The position numbers were made by a program, and so were the translations under genes. DNA of 64,000 nucleotides from Chitinophagaceae bacterium (lineage in GTDB: Bacteria; Bacteroidota; Bacteroidia; Chitinophagales; Chitinophagaceae). Shown piece after piece: positions 36,088 to 45,082 of this stretch; positions within the stretch are counted from its first letter, which is position 1, and each line of letters starts with the position of its first letter. Below the pieces are notes generated by a model. It saw only the letters and a list, made by a program, of their open reading frames with translations. It did not search any database and was not told the DNA's origin. The stretch is taken from contig JAEUVO010000053.1 in assembly GCA_016786885.1 (NCBI GenBank), positions 1-64,000 on the forward strand, in the 5' to 3' direction.

Positions 36088-37146
36088 TTATTGATTAACT
36101 ATTTTTAAATGGGTAATTTTTTTGTCGTCAATAAATCTTTTTAAGGCGGTTTCTATTTTTTCATATTCCAGCAGGAAACCGTCGTGCCCATAATCGCTGC
36201 TGATACTAAGCAACTGAGCGCCGGGTATTGTTTTTTGTAAATATTCCTGTTCAGTAATAGGATACAGTACATCTGATGTGATACCGATAACCAGTGTTTT
36301 CGCTTTTATAGATTGAAGAGCAATTTCCACACCATCCCGGTTCCTTCCCACATCATGACTGTCCATACTTTGCGAAAGGCGGTAATAACAAATAGCATTA
36401 AACCTGTTGACCAGTTTCAATCCCTGGTATCGCTGGTAATTATCTGCAGCATACTTTACGTCTTCATTCAGTGGTACGAAGGCTTTATCCCTTCTTTGCG
36501 TAATATCATACCCATTATAATAACGATAGGAGAGAAGCGCAATAGAACGGGCTGCTGCCAATCCCTTTTGACCGGCTTCCTGGTTATGATCCTGCCAGGT
36601 ACTATCGGCTTCTATAGCCATTCGCTGCGACGCATTAAAGGCAATACCCCAGGGTGATAAAACAGCATTCGTGGCAATAGGAACTATATGCTCAAACAAT
36701 CCGGGTTCTTCAATGGCCCATTCAAGCAATTGCATACCACCGGTACTTCCTCCAAGCCCTACAAAAATTTTTTGAATACCGAGATGTTCTTTCAGGTGCT
36801 GATAAGATCTTATCATATCCCTGATAGTAAAAACCGGGAATAGCTCGTAGTAGGGTTGGTTGGTTAATGGATTTTTGCTCACCGGCGAAATACTTCCATA
36901 CGGACTTCCCGGTTTGTTTGCACAAATAATAAAATGCTTAGCAGGATCAAAATATTTTCCTTCACCAACAAGACCAGGCCACCATTCCAACGGGTTGCTA
37001 TTGGCAGTTAATGCATGAAAAATCCAAACCACATTATCTTTTGCAGCATTTAAGTTGCCATGTGTAGTATAAGCCAGGTGAAATCCGGGAAGGATCTCAC
37101 CTGACTCAAGAGTGAACGGTTGATTATAATTGAAAACTGTTGTCAT
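36088..37146 (-). CDS. metX: Homoserine O-acetyltransferase
   Basis: The 352-residue alpha/beta hydrolase carries the MetX nucleophile elbow GLGGSTGGMQLLEWA with Ser134, the oxyanion strand WIFHALTANS, the substrate loop NKPGSPYGSISP, and a late DxLYP and GHDGFLLE carrying the catalytic Asp and His. It acetylates homoserine with acetyl-CoA to give O-acetylhomoserine, the substrate of the MetY enzyme encoded just upstream. Some enzymes with this fold use succinyl-CoA; the sequence alone does not exclude that. It lies in the middle of the metY-metX-hom operon with 1-base gaps on both sides. Confidence 0.93.
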   Translation of the reverse strand: MTTVFNYNQPFTLESGEILPGFHLAYTTHGNLNAAKDNVVWIFHALTANSNPLEWWPGLVGEGKYFDPAKHFIICANKPGSPYGSISPVSKNPLTNQPYYELFPVFTIRDMIRSYQHLKEHLGIQKIFVGLGGSTGGMQLLEWAIEEPGLFEHIVPIATNAVLSPWGIAFNASQRMAIEADSTWQDHNQEAGQKGLAAARSIALLSYRYYNGYDITQRRDKAFVPLNEDVKYAADNYQRYQGLKLVNRFNAICYYRLSQSMDSHDVGRNRDGVEIALQSIKAKTLVIGITSDVLYPITEQEYLQKTIPGAQLLSISSDYGHDGFLLEYEKIETALKRFIDDKKITHLKIVNQ

Positions 37147-37147
37147 A

Positions 37148-38482
<1,335 letters not shown>

Positions 38483-38529
38483 TTAAGAATGAGAGATTCA
38501 GATTTAATAAAAAATGGCAGCAATAAAGG

Positions 38530-38579
38530 AAGGGGGTACACCCTTTTGGGTAGAATATTAAGTATGCCTTACGGCATAC
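38530..38579 (-). promoter_or_regulatory. Hairpins of a putative cysteine attenuator
   Basis: On the minus strand GTATGCC-GTAA-GGCATAC (38579-38562) is a perfect 7-bp stem with a GNRA-type tetraloop; the leader stop codon TAA is in the loop. Directly downstream are two mutually exclusive small hairpins: ACCC-AAAA-GGGT (38551-38540) and AAGGG-TGTACC-CCCTT (38545-38530). The latter is followed by CCTTTATTG and, 15 bases later, a T6 run. The terminator form is weak by eye. Confidence 0.55.
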
Positions 38580-38601
38580 AACAACGACAACAAATGCACA
38601 T
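38569..38601 (-). CDS. Cysteine-rich 10-residue leader peptide upstream of metY
   Basis: The frame ATG TGC ATT TGT TGT CGT TGT TGT ATG CCG TAA encodes MCICCRCCMP, with five cysteines in ten residues. It ends 95 bases before the metY start codon. The last codons and stop form a perfect hairpin, so a ribosome stalled on the Cys codons would change downstream folding. This is the expected layout of a ribosome-mediated attenuator that senses charged cysteinyl-tRNA. Polycysteine leader ORFs of this kind are known upstream of sulfur genes in mycobacteria. Its use here is inferred from sequence alone. Confidence 0.72.
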   Translation of the reverse strand: MCICCRCCMP

Positions 38602-38685
38602 GTTAAATGCGCTGAAAGAATTTTTGTATGTTGTCTTTGTCTTCATGTTTACCCGATAAAATTAGTGGACTTTATATTCCTCTTC

Positions 38686-38717
38686 CAAATTTATTTACTG
38701 TTTTCTGCTTAACTAAA
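38686..38717 (-). promoter_or_regulatory. Possible internal promoter for the cysteine leader and metY
   Basis: On the minus strand TTTA, a 20-base spacer and TAAATTTG give an exact -7 box with a one-base deviation at -33. A transcript from here would start near 38680, after the riboswitch terminator, and would carry only the cysteine leader. Confidence 0.42.
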
Positions 38718-38924
38718 TGTTAAGGAATGGTATTTACAAATGACCGTTTGTCCCGGCAAGGAACATTTTACACTTGAATGACTTTGCGGTGATGAAGTGC
38801 TGGCTGTTATTGCTTGCCAGTACTGTTGCTTTTTTGAAGGGCTCATCTTTTTTGGTTTTAACATGATGAAAAATTGTTGAACAGTTATACATCACTTATC
38901 AAAAAGGATTACCGGGAAGAGCAA
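38718..38924 (-). other. Leader segment between the riboswitch terminator and the internal promoter
   Basis: No conserved structure was recognised. The only sizeable frame is a 51-codon ORF at 38864-38709 (minus) with Ser/Lys-rich, low-complexity product and no visible homology, which I do not call as a gene. Confidence 0.3.
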
Positions 38925-38958
38925 CAAAAAAGCTCACCCGATAAATCAGATGAGCTTT
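38925..38958 (-). terminator. Riboswitch-controlled intrinsic terminator
   Basis: On the minus strand AAAGCTCA-TCTGATTTATCGGG-TGAGCTTT forms an 8-bp stem followed by TTTT. Its loop contains CTGATTTATC, which can pair with GATAAGTCAG at the 3' edge of the riboswitch P1 helix, giving an antiterminator. Confidence 0.82.
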
Positions 38959-38996
38959 AAATATATTGTATATGATATTCTAAGCTATTAATCTGA

Positions 38997-39116
38997 CTTA
39001 TCTGTCTCGCCTCAGGCGAGATGGAATTGGCACCTTTCCACACTGGTCCGGATTGGTTAAGTGTAGGAGGTTGTCAAGGCTTCATAGGGCCATTACCCTC
39101 TGCCTTTCTTGATAAG
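38997..39116 (-). promoter_or_regulatory. SAM-I (S-box) riboswitch of the metY operon
   Basis: Read on the minus strand, P1 is CTTATC (39116-39111) paired with GATAAG (39002-38997). Between them lie the S-box core sequences: AGAAAGGCAGAGGGTAATGG, CCCTATGAAGCC, GACAACC and GGTGCCAATTCC, in order, and a GTCTCGCC-TGA-GGCGAGAC P4-type hairpin before P1 closes. These match the SAM-I consensus that binds S-adenosylmethionine. When SAM is bound, P1 forms and the downstream terminator can fold. Without SAM the P1 3' strand can pair with the terminator loop. This predicts repression of methionine synthesis by SAM. Confidence 0.95.
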
Positions 39117-39135
39117 TAACTGTAAAGAACTTGGG

Positions 39136-39168
39136 CAAAGATAGGGGTTGGCATACAGGGTTTCCAAA
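39136..39168 (-). promoter_or_regulatory. Promoter of the SAM riboswitch transcript
   Basis: On the minus strand TTTG, a 21-base spacer and TATCTTTG match the Bacteroidota promoter. The predicted start lies about 12 bases before the riboswitch P1 helix. Confidence 0.7.
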
Positions 39169-39234
39169 TCTGGATTCTATTTTTCGGCAAACAGTTGTTT
39201 GGATATTAGCTGAAACCCTTTACTGGTAAGGTTT

Positions 39235-39774
39235 TTAGAAGGTATAATTTTTTACGATCCAATCCTGTTGAGAACGGGCCATTAGATCTGTCGTCACTTT
39301 TGTTTCTATTTTCTCCTGCGCCCTTTTTATTGCTTTACTTATCATGGCATGCTCAACAATCTCATCTTCTTTCATGCCCAGTTGTTGCATGAGCTGTATG
39401 ATTTTATCACCACCAAATTGCTGAAACAGGGGCTCCCGAAGGGAAGAAAACACCTGCACTGTTTCCAGGTTCAGCTTGCTGTATAACTCATCTTCCTTAT
39501 TACGCAAAGGGAAGTGCTCTCCAAATACAGGAATCTTGCCGGTTATTTGCGGTGTAGCGGCCTCCCTGGCGGTTAATAATGTTATTGGTGCTGTCGTTTG
39601 ATTACCGAAATATACTGCGGCTTTGTCAAGACTTTCATCAAACCAGAAGATGAAGATTGTATTGTTGTTTGTATTCCACAGGTCCAGCATGGCTTTAAGC
39701 TTTGCTGTTTCATCGATCACTACTTTGTCAATTACTTTTATTTCGGTTCCTTTCTTTTTAAAGAAGTTGAACAT
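39235..39774 (-). CDS. Conserved-looking cytosolic protein of unknown function
   Basis: This 179-residue protein has no signal peptide or membrane helix and no family that I recognise. It starts MFNFFKKKGTEIKVIDKVVI and contains an alpha/beta segment NNTIFIFWFDESLDKAAVYF (about residues 38-57), which could be a Rossmann-like strand with an acidic edge. A glutamine-rich helical region follows (QLMQQLGMKEDEIVEHAMI), and the C-terminus is MARSQQDWIVKNYTF. Codon use is like its neighbours. It lies upstream of the metY riboswitch promoter on the same strand but is separated from it by about 65 bases. Confidence 0.7.
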   Translation of the reverse strand: MFNFFKKKGTEIKVIDKVVIDETAKLKAMLDLWNTNNNTIFIFWFDESLDKAAVYFGNQTTAPITLLTAREAATPQITGKIPVFGEHFPLRNKEDELYSKLNLETVQVFSSLREPLFQQFGGDKIIQLMQQLGMKEDEIVEHAMISKAIKRAQEKIETKVTTDLMARSQQDWIVKNYTF

Positions 39775-39800
39775 TTCTCTTGTTTAGCCTGCTAAAATAA

Positions 39801-39836
39801 GAAGAAAGGGGCTGCCATATGGCAGCCCCTTTCTTT
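39801..39836 (-). terminator. Strong terminator after the 39864-40439 gene
   Basis: AAAGGGGCTGCC-ATAT-GGCAGCCCCTTT is a perfect 12-bp stem. On the minus strand it is followed by CTTCTTATTTTAG, about 30 bases after the stop codon; the plus strand also has TCTTT. Confidence 0.85.
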
Positions 39837-39863
39837 ACTGTTACGAACCGTCCGGTCAATTTT

Positions 39864-40439
39864 TTAATTCCTTGCTGTTTCTTTTGACAGCTTTGTGCCG
39901 GTGTATATCCAGGCTTTTGGCTGTACAGGCTTTTTCACTTTGGAGTTCTTTGCCGTGGGAGCAGGTTCTTCAGCAGGAGTGACAAATGCAGCGGAAGGGT
40001 CTTCCGCATTATATGATTTGCCAAGACAAATGCTCAGGGTGTTTGTTTCTTTATCGAAGATCAAAGTGCCTTCGGCTACTTCTTTTCCTTCAGCTGTTTT
40101 TTGTGCAGGAATTTTATACGTTGCGGGTGATTTTCTCAGCATAGCTTTCACTTTACCCTGTGGCAGCCCTTCGATCCATACGAGGCCTTTATTCTGTTCA
40201 TCAAGGGTAATAGTAATATGGGCAGCATCTGCATTTACTGAAGATTCATACTTACCGATCACCGGGAAGATATCTTCTCTGGTAGGAGCAACCGGAGCTG
40301 CAACGATCTTGTCGCGGTACAATGCAGCTATTGAGTCAACAGTGGGATTTTTTTTGGCATCCCAGGTTTGCTGTGCGCCAGCAGATACTGATAATAGGGA
40401 TAAAACGATTCCAGCCATTATTACAATGGTCTTTTTCAT
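39864..40439 (-). CDS. Small exported protein of unknown function
   Basis: The 191-residue protein has a clear Sec signal peptide (MKKTIVIMAGIVLSLLSVSAGAQQ, cleavage after AGA). No known domain is recognised. The mature part has a beta-rich stretch (AAHITITLDEQNKGLVWIEG, GTLIFDKETNTLSICLG) that resembles a small lipocalin-like or beta-sandwich fold. Near the end is a proline/lysine-rich tail (SKVKKPVQPKAWIYTGTKL). It probably sits in the periplasm. It is divergent from uvrA, with 173 bases between the starts. Confidence 0.75.
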   Translation of the reverse strand: MKKTIVIMAGIVLSLLSVSAGAQQTWDAKKNPTVDSIAALYRDKIVAAPVAPTREDIFPVIGKYESSVNADAAHITITLDEQNKGLVWIEGLPQGKVKAMLRKSPATYKIPAQKTAEGKEVAEGTLIFDKETNTLSICLGKSYNAEDPSAAFVTPAEEPAPTAKNSKVKKPVQPKAWIYTGTKLSKETARN

Positions 40440-40612
40440 AAGAAATTATTTTAATGATTGAATTGGTACTCTTTGCTTCATTCCAAAATACTGTGCCAGA
40501 ATAAAGATTTGTGGATAACTCGGAAAAGTTTTGCTGAATTACCGCTAAAAGTTTGCGCCTGAAACGGTAACTATTTCATTCTTGGCTTGTTCTTATCTTC
40601 GTTTATCATCAT

Positions 40613-43465
40613 ATGGCAAAGAGTAAGCATAACGGCACAGAAGAACCGGTACAGGATCATGAATCAATAGAAGTGTATGGAGCCAGGGTCCACAACTTAA
40701 AGAATATCGACATTTCCATCCCCAAGAATAAGCTGGTTGTTATAACAGGCATCAGCGGAAGTGGTAAATCATCTCTGGCTTTTGATACTATTTATTCGGA
40801 AGGCCAGCGAAGGTATATGGAAACATTCGGCGCTTATGCCCGCCAGTTCATCGGCGATATGGAACGACCTGATGTAGACAAGATCACCGGCCTTTCGCCT
40901 GTTATTTCAATCGAACAAAAAACCACCAATAAAAATCCCCGTTCCACAGTAGGCACGGTTACAGAGATTTACGATTTTCTCCGGTTATTATTCGCAAGAA
41001 TAGGCGATGCTTATTCTTATAATACCGGCAAGAGAATGGTGAAGTGGAGCGAAGAAGAAATAGTAGAGAATATCTTCCAAAAGTATAAAGGGAAAAAAAT
41101 AGCCTTACTGGCACCATTGGTGCGGGGAAGAAAAGGTCACTACCGTGAACTTTTTGAAGATATAAGAAAGAAAGGTTTTCTGAAAGTGAGAATAGATGGT
41201 GAGATAAAGGATATAATGCCGAAGATGCAGGTTGACCGGTATGTGATCCATGACATAGAATTGGTAGTGGACCGCTTGCAGGTTACAGATGATCTTAAAG
41301 CCAGGCTGAGTCAAAGTGTGCAACAAACATTAAAACTGGGAAAGGATTTGATGTTTTTGCTGGTGGATGATTCCAAATTTGTGCAATATTCCAAACTGCT
41401 GATGTGTGAGGATACGGGTATCAGTTATGAAGAGCCTTCACCCAATGCTTTTTCTTTTAATTCGCCATACGGGGCTTGCCCTGTTTGTAAAGGGCTTGGC
41501 ACTAAACACCATATTAATATGGAGGCGGTAATTGCTGACCCTTCATTAAGTATTAGCGAAGGAGGTATAGCCCCGTTAGGAGAAGAAAGGGATGCATGGG
41601 TATACAGGCAGGCACAGGAAGCCGCCAAAAAAAATAAGATATCTCTAACTACTCCTGTAAGTAAGCTTTCTCAAAAGCAGCTCAATATTATGCTTTACGG
41701 GAATGAAGAAGGACAGCAGGATGACCTGGATTTTGAGAATATGAAGTTTGACCCCAATGCTCCTTTTGAAGGGGTCATCAACATGCTGCAACGCTGGTTC
41801 GCCAATCCCTACAGTGAGGCAATCAGGGAGTGGACAGAAGATTATATGATCGTTCGGCCTTGTGATGAATGTGATGGTTCAAGACTGAAAAAGGAAAGTC
41901 TCTGGTTTAAAGTAAATGGAAGGAATATTGCAGAACTCAGCAATATGAACCTTGATAATCTTGCGGCATGGTTTGATGGCATTGAGCTGATGCTTGAAAA
42001 CAAGCAAAAAGCAATTGCCAAAGATGTATTGAAAGAGATCAGGGAAAGAGTACAATTTTTATTAGATGTAGGATTGACATACCTCACATTATACAGGCCT
42101 TCTAAAACACTGAGTGGAGGAGAATCACAACGAATAAGACTGGCAACACAAATCGGCTCACAATTGCAGGGGATTACTTATATCCTGGATGAGCCTTCTA
42201 TTGGCTTGCACCAGAGAGATAATCACCGGTTGATTGAAGCCTTAAAGAACTTGCGGGACATTGGAAACAGTGTGCTGGTAGTAGAGCATGACAAAGACAT
42301 TATGCTGGCAGCTGATCATCTGATTGATATTGGACCTAAGGCAGGTTTTCATGGGGGAAAGATCGTTGCGCAGGGAGAACCAAAGCAATTATTAAAATTA
42401 GACACACTTACATCCGGGTATCTGAATGGTCACCGAAGTATTGCAGTGCCATCTGAAAGAAGAAAGGGGAGTGGAAAATTCCTTGAACTGAAAGGAGCGA
42501 AGGGGAATAACCTGCAGAATGCAGATGCAAAATTTCCATTGGGTAAGTTTATTTGTGTAACAGGAGTGAGTGGCAGTGGGAAATCAACGTTGATCAACGA
42601 GACTCTATACCCGATACTTTCCAAGCATGCCTTTGGCTCAAAGATGACCCCGTTAGAATATAAATCTGTGAAGGGGCTGGAATATATTGATAAAGTGATT
42701 GAGATCGATCAGTCGCCGATTGGCAGAACACCCAGAAGCAACCCTGCTACATATTGTGGTTTCTTTACTGAAATACGGACCTTATTTGCTTCAATACCCG
42801 AGGCAAAAATAAGAGGATATAATGCAGGCCGTTTTTCATTTAATGTAAAAAGTGGCCGCTGTGATGTATGTGAAGGTGGCGGAATGAGGGTGATAGAAAT
42901 GAATTTCCTGCCGGATGTGTATGTGCATTGTGAAAAATGCAATGGGAAACGTTATAACAGGGAAACACTAGAGATACGGTACAAGGGGAAATCTATTGCT
43001 GATGTGCTGGAGATGACAGTGGAAGAAGCAGTTGAGTTTTTTCAGAATGTCCCTTACCTCTATCGCAAGATCAAAGTGCTGGAAGAAGTTGGGCTTGGAT
43101 ATATCACTTTAGGGCAATCAGCTGTTACGCTTAGTGGTGGTGAAGCTCAAAGGGTGAAACTATCAACCGAACTTTCAAAAAGGGATACCGGCAAAACTTT
43201 TTACATATTAGATGAGCCCACTACGGGTTTGCATTTTGAAGATATAAAGCATTTGCTTGAAGTGCTGAATAAACTGGTTGACAGAGGTAATACAGTGCTG
43301 GTGATCGAGCACAATATGGATGTAATAAAAGTAGCCGATCATATTATTGATCTTGGCCCTGAAGGGGGTGATGGGGGAGGAAGAATACTCTTTGAAGGAA
43401 CACCTGAGGACCTAATAAAAAACAAGGAAAGCCATACTGCTCAATTTCTGAAAACTGAGTTATAG
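40613..43465 (+). CDS. uvrA: Excinuclease ABC subunit A
   Basis: The 950-residue protein has both ABC ATPase halves of UvrA: Walker A ITGISGSGKSSLAFDTIYSE and VTGVSGSGKSTLINETLYP, and signatures LSGGESQRIRLATQIGS and LSGGEAQRVKLSTELS, each followed by ILDEP. Zinc-binding cysteines are seen in CPVCKG/CDECDG and in CDVCEGGG/CEKCNGKRYN. It recognises DNA damage with UvrB in nucleotide excision repair. Length is normal. uvrB and uvrC are not in the window. A candidate -7 box TATCTTCG at 40594-40601 lies close to the start codon, and an inverted repeat TTACCG-N20-CGGTAA precedes it (40539-40570). Confidence 0.97.
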   Translation: MAKSKHNGTEEPVQDHESIEVYGARVHNLKNIDISIPKNKLVVITGISGSGKSSLAFDTIYSEGQRRYMETFGAYARQFIGDMERPDVDKITGLSPVISIEQKTTNKNPRSTVGTVTEIYDFLRLLFARIGDAYSYNTGKRMVKWSEEEIVENIFQKYKGKKIALLAPLVRGRKGHYRELFEDIRKKGFLKVRIDGEIKDIMPKMQVDRYVIHDIELVVDRLQVTDDLKARLSQSVQQTLKLGKDLMFLLVDDSKFVQYSKLLMCEDTGISYEEPSPNAFSFNSPYGACPVCKGLGTKHHINMEAVIADPSLSISEGGIAPLGEERDAWVYRQAQEAAKKNKISLTTPVSKLSQKQLNIMLYGNEEGQQDDLDFENMKFDPNAPFEGVINMLQRWFANPYSEAIREWTEDYMIVRPCDECDGSRLKKESLWFKVNGRNIAELSNMNLDNLAAWFDGIELMLENKQKAIAKDVLKEIRERVQFLLDVGLTYLTLYRPSKTLSGGESQRIRLATQIGSQLQGITYILDEPSIGLHQRDNHRLIEALKNLRDIGNSVLVVEHDKDIMLAADHLIDIGPKAGFHGGKIVAQGEPKQLLKLDTLTSGYLNGHRSIAVPSERRKGSGKFLELKGAKGNNLQNADAKFPLGKFICVTGVSGSGKSTLINETLYPILSKHAFGSKMTPLEYKSVKGLEYIDKVIEIDQSPIGRTPRSNPATYCGFFTEIRTLFASIPEAKIRGYNAGRFSFNVKSGRCDVCEGGGMRVIEMNFLPDVYVHCEKCNGKRYNRETLEIRYKGKSIADVLEMTVEEAVEFFQNVPYLYRKIKVLEEVGLGYITLGQSAVTLSGGEAQRVKLSTELSKRDTGKTFYILDEPTTGLHFEDIKHLLEVLNKLVDRGNTVLVIEHNMDVIKVADHIIDLGPEGGDGGGRILFEGTPEDLIKNKESHTAQFLKTEL

Positions 43466-43469
43466 GTAA

Positions 43470-43502
43470 TAAAAAAACCAGCCTCACAGGCTGGTTTTTT
43501 TC
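43470..43502. terminator. Bidirectional terminator after uvrA
   Basis: AACCAGCC-TCACA-GGCTGGTT is a perfect 8-bp stem with A7 before and T7 after it, lying between the convergent uvrA and Yip1-like genes. Confidence 0.88.
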
Positions 43503-43517
43503 TATGCTGAAAAATGT

Positions 43518-44132
43518 CTAAAGGCTGAAATTGATATCCTTTATTCCATAAGACAGGCCAAAGATTGACATTAAAATTTTAGCGAGGATTAAGCCTATCA
43601 CTACAAACACTACAATCATAACTATAAGAGAAACCACAAAATAACTGACATGTTTGTCTTGAGGTGTTTTCTTTAATTTCGGTAAGCCTACATACAATAA
43701 ATACAGGCCATACAAACCTGCAAGGCTGCCAATTATGGCTAAAGAGGGAAGGATTGCAAAAAGACCTCCTATCCATCCTGGAGTGTATGAATAAGCAACC
43801 AGTTGAACTGATCTGCCCAAATTCTTTTCGGATCCAAAACTTGGTGCCAGCGCATCAATTACAAATGCACTAACAAAAACACTTAAGAGGGCACCTGCTA
43901 ATACGGTTATGGCCTGGTAAAGTCCCCAATCCATTCCTTTGATCCTGATTCCGAAACCTGCATTAAAGCCAATGAGACCATAACCAATAAATGCAGCTAC
44001 AGCAGCCACACCGGCCAGCGGTAAAACATAACCTGTAATAATTCCGGGAATATTGGGTTCTTCTCCGTTAACTACATCCCATTCTTTGTTAGGAGCAGTA
44101 ATAATGTTCTTTGCTCTTTCAATTAAATTCAT
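43518..44132 (-). CDS. Yip1-family integral membrane protein
   Basis: ATG 44132 (MNLIERAKNIITAPNKEW) opens a 204-residue protein of the Yip1/DUF1282 type. A short cytoplasmic helix with P-x-x-x-W is followed by five hydrophobic helices: VLPLAGVAAVAAFIGYGLIG, AITVLAGALLSVFVSAFVID, WIGGLFAILPSLAIIGSLAG, LYGLYLLYVG and VVSLIVMIVVFVVIGLILAK. The conserved SYTPGW and YGLYLLYVGLPKL motifs support the family. An in-frame upstream ATG at 44180 is less likely because it adds a polar stretch not seen in the family. Function in bacteria is unknown. Confidence 0.88.
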   Translation of the reverse strand: MNLIERAKNIITAPNKEWDVVNGEEPNIPGIITGYVLPLAGVAAVAAFIGYGLIGFNAGFGIRIKGMDWGLYQAITVLAGALLSVFVSAFVIDALAPSFGSEKNLGRSVQLVAYSYTPGWIGGLFAILPSLAIIGSLAGLYGLYLLYVGLPKLKKTPQDKHVSYFVVSLIVMIVVFVVIGLILAKILMSIFGLSYGIKDINFSL

Positions 44133-44344
44133 GATTGGTTGATTTTGGTTGATGGGCCTACTCATTTGGCTTTTCGGCATTCGCCCCTGGTTTTTGGGTT
44201 CAGGTCTCCCTCCTGTTTAAGGTAAAACTAATATAAGATAGTTTTTGAAAAACAGACCAGCATAACAGTTTTTTTTATAAACCTGTTAGTAACAGTACTT
44301 TATTATTTGGAAGGATTAAACGGAAAAACAAGGAGAGAGGGGTA

Positions 44345-44446
44345 ACCCGTAGGTATAGGCAGGAAGTGATTGAGAAAATTTACAGTAGGGTTTTTTAGTT
44401 TTTCTCCCGGATACTGGATTTTAACAATTTCCCTGCCCGTACGGGT
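44345..44446. repeat. Imperfect palindromic repeat unit 1
   Basis: The left arm (44345-44380, ACCCGTA ... GGCAGG ... ATTGAGAAAAT) and right arm (44418-44446, ATTTTAACAA ... CCTGCC ... TACGGGT) pair through three blocks of 5 to 7 bp with internal bulges, around a T-rich spacer of 37 bases. The arms match those of unit 2 in sequence and order, so the region contains four alternating copies of one motif of about 30-35 bases. Confidence 0.72.
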
Positions 44447-44487
44447 TTTCTTAGTTATGACAATTAAAAGAGCTCAGAGTTTAGATG

Positions 44488-44608
44488 CCCGTAAGCAGTG
44501 CAGAGAGTGATTAATAAAATTGAGTACAAATGAGAGTACCAATAGAGAACGGATTAGGTTTTATCAACCAGGTATCAGATTTTATTAAGCTCCCTGCCAC
44601 TTAACGGG
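44488..44608. repeat. Imperfect palindromic repeat unit 2
   Basis: The left arm (44488-44520, CCCGT ... GCAG ... TTAATAAAAT) pairs with the right arm (44579-44608, ATTTTATTAA ... CTGCC ... ACGGG). The inner 10 bp are perfect, and the outer blocks CCCGT/ACGGG and the CTGC core also match. The spacer is 58 bases. Together with unit 1 this resembles a bacterial interspersed mosaic element (alternating inverted REP-like motifs). Confidence 0.72.
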
Positions 44609-44623
44609 ACTGCGTTTAATGAC

Positions 44624-45046
44624 TTAGCGTATTTCAAATTTACCAGAAACGGTTTCTTCATCACCGCAAAACACCCTGTATACATAGGTGCCTTTGCTTA
44701 ATCCCGTTATCCGGTAATGGTCTTTTGCTTTTAATTTATAATTCTGTATTAATGTTCCCTGCAGGTCAAAAACAAAAAAATCTGCTTCCTTCCCGCCATT
44801 TTCTTTTGCTACCACATGCATTTCTCTTTTTAGTATGTCAGGGTAGATCTTTACTGAGTTGTTGTTACGGGAAGAGAATGTAGTTGCTTTCGCTTTTTTT
44901 GCTTTCTTCTCTTCTTCCGGATCCTCGTTGAATGAGGCGTATTCCTTTTCAGGTTTCCCTGATGCTATTACTGGTTGAACAGCTATTAGCAAACCGGAAA
45001 GAAAACTTAATGCAATAAATGATTTTAGTGTAAAGTTTGTTTTCAT
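44624..45046 (-). CDS. Small T9SS-sorted surface protein
   Basis: The 140-residue protein has a signal peptide (FIALSFLSGLLIAVQPVIAS) and then an acidic/lysine linker (EEEKKAKKAKATT). Its C-terminal 75 residues have the features of a type A (Por) sorting domain: KIYPDILKREMHVVAKENG, FFVFDLQGTLIQNYKL, and the ending GLSKGTYVYRVFCGDEETVSGKFEI. The mature cargo part is only about 35 residues, so the protein is nearly all signal and sorting domain. The role is unknown. It lies 36 bases after the barrel gene on the same strand and may be in an operon with it. Confidence 0.78.
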   Translation of the reverse strand: MKTNFTLKSFIALSFLSGLLIAVQPVIASGKPEKEYASFNEDPEEEKKAKKAKATTFSSRNNNSVKIYPDILKREMHVVAKENGGKEADFFVFDLQGTLIQNYKLKAKDHYRITGLSKGTYVYRVFCGDEETVSGKFEIR

Positions 45047-45082
45047 ATAGGGGTTCGGTGTTTACAGGGTGGTTTTAGTCCT

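Noticed and set aside
38709..38864. 51-codon minus-strand frame between the SAM riboswitch terminator and the cysteine leader
   Set aside because: The product is low-complexity Ser/Lys-rich with no visible domain, and such a frame is expected by chance.
40510..40518. A perfect DnaA box (TGTGGATAA, reverse of TTATCCACA) upstream of uvrA
   Set aside because: It is a single site without further boxes or an AT-rich unwinding element, so it is not evidence for an origin.
44133..44344. Hidden small gene upstream of the Yip1-like protein
   Set aside because: The only in-frame upstream ATG (44180) adds a polar 16-residue stretch absent from the family, and no other coding frame is convincing.
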